Source of the DNA: Micromonospora sonchi
Lineage (GTDB): Bacteria; Actinomycetota; Actinomycetes; Mycobacteriales; Micromonosporaceae
Assembly: GCF_014646235.1 (NCBI RefSeq)
Contig: NZ_BMNB01000010.1
Coordinates: 1-64,000, forward strand
Direction of reading: 5' to 3'
DNA length: 64,000 nt
The notes beneath the pieces were generated by a model, which worked only from the letters and a program-made list of their open reading frames with translations, did no database searches and was not told where the DNA came from. Shown here in pieces: positions 62,032 through 64,000 of this stretch. Positions within the stretch are counted from its first letter, which is position 1. Each line of letters begins with the position of its first letter. The position numbers and the translations under genes are program-made.

Positions 62032-63003
62032 GTGGCGGGCGCGGCCGAGGAGATCCAGGTGGGGCGGCGGACGGTTCGCGTCTCCAGCCCGGACAAGCCG
62101 TACTTTCCTCAGCGGGGGCTGACCAAGCTCGACGTGGTGCGGTATTTCCTCACCGTCGGTGACGGCATCCTGCGCGCCCTGCGGGATCGGCCGACCATGC
62201 TGGAACGGTGGCCCCGGGGTGTGTTCGAGGGGGCGACCATCGCCACCCGGCAGGACAACCGGGGCGACGCGTTCTACCAGAAGCGGGTGCCGGCGGGCGC
62301 GCCCGACTGGGTGGGCACCGCGCACATCACCTTTCCCAGCGGCCGTACCGCTGACGAGGTCGCGCCGGGCGAGCTGGCGGTGGTGATCTGGGCGGTCAAC
62401 CTGGGCACGTTGCGCTTCCACCCGTGGCCGGTGACCAGGGACGATGTCGAGCGGCCGGACCAGCTGCGCATCGACCTGGACCCGCTGCCCGGGGTGGGGT
62501 TCGACCAGGTGGTGCCGGTGGCCCACGAGGTGCGTGGCTTCCTCGACGAGCTGGGCCTGGCCGGCTACCCCAAGACCACCGGCGGGCGCGGGCTGCACGT
62601 CTACGTGTCGATCGAGCCACGGTGGAGCTTCGGCGACTGCCGGCGGGCGGTGCTGGCGCTGGGGCGCGAGATGCAGCGCCGTCGCCCGGATCTGGTCACC
62701 ACCACCTGGTGGCGTGAGCAGCGGGACCGGCCGGTCTTCGTCGACTACAACCAGATGGCCCGGGACCACACGATGGCCTCGGCGTACTCGATCCGGCCCA
62801 CGCCGGCCGCGCTGGTCTCCGCTCCGCTCGCCTGGGCCGAGCTGGACGACGCCCGGCCGGAGGACTTCGACGTCACCACCATGCCGGGTCGGTTCGCCGA
62901 GCGCGGTGACCCGCACGCCGGCCTCGACGAGCGGCGTTTCTCCCTCGAACCGTTGCTGGCGTTGGCCGACCGGGAGGGCCTGGAGGCGCCGCCCGAGCGC
63001 TGA
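62032..63003 (+). CDS. stand-alone LigD-type polymerase/primase
   Basis: 323 residues of the archaeo-eukaryotic primase superfamily: SSPDKPYFPQRGLTKLDVV, catalytic RIDLDPLPG (DxD), TTGGRGLHVYV, and FVDYNQMARDHTMASAYSIRP. It corresponds to the polymerase domain of LigD, which fills gaps during Ku-dependent end joining; here it lacks ligase and phosphoesterase domains, and neither Ku nor ligase is adjacent. GTG start. Confidence 0.87.
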   Translation: MAGAAEEIQVGRRTVRVSSPDKPYFPQRGLTKLDVVRYFLTVGDGILRALRDRPTMLERWPRGVFEGATIATRQDNRGDAFYQKRVPAGAPDWVGTAHITFPSGRTADEVAPGELAVVIWAVNLGTLRFHPWPVTRDDVERPDQLRIDLDPLPGVGFDQVVPVAHEVRGFLDELGLAGYPKTTGGRGLHVYVSIEPRWSFGDCRRAVLALGREMQRRRPDLVTTTWWREQRDRPVFVDYNQMARDHTMASAYSIRPTPAALVSAPLAWAELDDARPEDFDVTTMPGRFAERGDPHAGLDERRFSLEPLLALADREGLEAPPER

Positions 63004-63010
63004 GCGCCGG

Positions 63011-63517
63011 TCACGCCCAGGGGCCGCGTTCCCCGTCGAACTCGTCGAAGACCAGCCAGGTGCGGGTGGCGAGCACCCCGGCGATGCGCTGCACCCGGTC
63101 CAGCACCACGTCCCGCAGGGTGGCGTTGTCCGGCGCCCGGACCAGCGCGAGCACGTCGTGCTCGCCGCTGAGCAGCGCCACGTGCTCGACGTAGCGCACC
63201 TGGGCCAGCTCCGCGGACACCTCGCGCCAGGTGTTCTGCTCGATGGTGAGCGCGACGTACGCCGAGGTGCCCAGCCCGGCCGCCTCCGGGGCCATCCGCG
63301 CGGCGAACCCGGTGATCACTCCGTCGCGCAGCAGCCGCTCCAACCGGGCGTACGCGTTGGTGCGCGAGACGTGCACGCGTTCGGCCAGCGTACGCATCGA
63401 CATCCGACCGTCCCGGGTGAGTTCGTCGAGGATCCGTCGGTCCACCTCGTCCAGCGTGACGACCGTTCGTCCCATTCCGGCCTCCGGGCCCGGCCTCAGG
63501 TTGGCCTCCTGACTCAT
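63011..63517 (-). CDS. Lrp/AsnC family transcriptional regulator
   Basis: 168 residues: winged HTH (LDEVDRRILDELTRDGRMSMRTLAERVHVSRTNAYARLERLL) and C-terminal RAM domain (AYVALTIEQNTWREVSAELAQV). The first 14 residues are probably not conserved, so a start at MGRTVV is possible. Divergent from the E1-alpha gene, a place occupied by BkdR in branched-chain keto acid dehydrogenase operons. Confidence 0.86.
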   Translation of the reverse strand: MSQEANLRPGPEAGMGRTVVTLDEVDRRILDELTRDGRMSMRTLAERVHVSRTNAYARLERLLRDGVITGFAARMAPEAAGLGTSAYVALTIEQNTWREVSAELAQVRYVEHVALLSGEHDVLALVRAPDNATLRDVVLDRVQRIAGVLATRTWLVFDEFDGERGPWA

Positions 63518-63564
63518 CCCTGCCCCCTGACCGCGCCATTCGTCCCGTGTTCATCGGGCACCTT

Positions 63565-63592
63565 GAGTCAATCATCCGACCGCAGGAGCATA
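63565..63592 (+). promoter_or_regulatory. possible promoter of the E1-alpha gene
   Basis: TTGAGT (63565-63570) and CATAAG (63587-63592) are 16 bases apart and lie 29 bases before the E1-alpha GTG, in the region shared with the divergent Lrp gene. Weak match; listed for position. Confidence 0.3.
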
Positions 63593-63621
63593 AGGCCACC
63601 ACACGTCCAGGAGGTTCCGCC

Positions 63622-64000
63622 GTGACGAGCACCCCCCAGGCGGTCCGCAGGGCATCCCCGCGGAAGCGCCGGCCGGCCACCCCGGCAGCGCCCGACCCGT
63701 CCGCCGTCCTACTGCCCCAGGCCGAACCGGTCCGGCTGCTGAACCCGGACGGCAGCCCGCTACCGGCCCGCGCCGACTATCCCGAGCCGCCGGTGGCGGC
63801 GTTGCGCGAGATGTACCGGCGGATGGTCGTCGGACGGCGCTTCGACGCGCAGGCCACCGCGCTGACCAAGCAGGGCCGGCTGGCCGTCTACCCATCCTCG
63901 CGAGGCCAGGAGGCGTGCCAGGTCGGCGGCGTCCTGGCGCTGCGCGACGACGACTGGGTCTTCCCCACCTACCGGGAGTCGATGGCGTTGACCGCCCGCG
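63622..64000 (+). CDS. 2-oxoacid dehydrogenase E1 alpha subunit (partial)
   Basis: First 126 codons; the gene runs off the window. After a basic, Ala/Pro-rich start the sequence reads YPEPPVAALREMYRRMVVGRRFDAQATAL, LAVYPSSRGQEACQ and DDWVFPTYRES, typical of thiamine-dependent E1-alpha subunits of branched-chain keto acid or pyruvate dehydrogenases. The start GTG has AGGAGG upstream. The divergent Lrp regulator favours a Bkd-type enzyme. Confidence 0.85.
   Translation, partial: MTSTPQAVRRASPRKRRPATPAAPDPSAVLLPQAEPVRLLNPDGSPLPARADYPEPPVAALREMYRRMVVGRRFDAQATALTKQGRLAVYPSSRGQEACQVGGVLALRDDDWVFPTYRESMALTAR

Overview
The window is high-GC DNA (third codon positions almost all G or C, many GTG starts, 4-base ATGA/GTGA gene overlaps) with the gene content of a spore-forming, soil-dwelling actinobacterium. 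LacI-controlled sugar regulons, a WhiE-like type II polyketide cluster, a HelD/HelR motor and several repeated intergenic elements together suggest Micromonosporaceae, most likely Micromonospora. The genus is an inference from style and gene families; no rRNA or tRNA gene is visible.

Layout. (1) 0.2-14.8 kb: a pectin/uronate block. A secreted pectate lyase, two Gfo/Idh/MocA oxidoreductases, a mannitol-dehydrogenase-family polyol/uronate reductase, an L-fuconate-dehydratase-like enolase and UxaC lie on the minus strand. They are divergent from a LacI regulator, an ABC sugar importer (binding lipoprotein plus two permeases), a small membrane protein and a DUF6807 protein. (2) 14.9-21.2 kb: a TPR-CHAT caspase-like protein divergent from a Tat-exported subtilisin, an ECF-like sigma factor and a small translationally coupled protein, with a secreted protein of unknown function converging on them. 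I regard this as the most interesting candidate system in the window: a protease/sigma-factor module reminiscent in logic of the TPR-CHAT/sigma output of type III-E CRISPR, but with no CRISPR nearby. (3) 21.4-28.1 kb: a Bxl-type operon (LacI regulator, operator, binding lipoprotein, two permeases, GH3 glycosidase). (4) 28.1-42.3 kb: housekeeping and mixed genes: a YidC paralog with a DUF6412 protein, a Nudix hydrolase, a flavin monooxygenase with a divergent TetR regulator and twin operators, LacI/MFS, a truncated metallo-beta-lactamase-fold gene, a methyltransferase, a truncated thioesterase, a large LuxR regulator, DUF5995 and a secreted beta-helix protein.

(5) 43.4-51.0 kb: an aromatic (type II) polyketide cluster of spore-pigment type: FAD hydroxylase and cyclase on the minus strand, a SARP activator, then a tight plus-strand operon of TcmI-like cyclase, ACP-cyclase fusion, cupin, KS-alpha, CLF and ABM-type monooxygenase. 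The SARP/operon intergenic region carries 11-bp-spaced heptamer repeats expected of SARP boxes. (6) 51.5-58.2 kb: a HelR/HelD-like RNA polymerase motor, then an accessory pocket with a 1087-residue NACHT STAND NTPase and the decayed remains of regulator genes (cupin-regulator tail, DUF5753 and DUF397). (7) 58.3-64.0 kb: an FMN alpha-hydroxy-acid oxidase, small conserved proteins, a serine hydroxymethyltransferase gene preceded by a clear ZTP (pfl) riboswitch, a stand-alone LigD-type polymerase, an Lrp regulator, and the start of a 2-oxoacid dehydrogenase E1-alpha gene that leaves the window.

Non-coding structure. Three copies of a paired GGGCCC-containing repeat occur (132-183, 3120-3171, 58256-58306); the middle copy is read in frame as the N-terminus of an oxidoreductase. 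A second repeat family built on GCAACATC/GATGTTGC dyads occurs near 34.7 kb and 42.3 kb. Strong hairpins lie between most convergent gene pairs.
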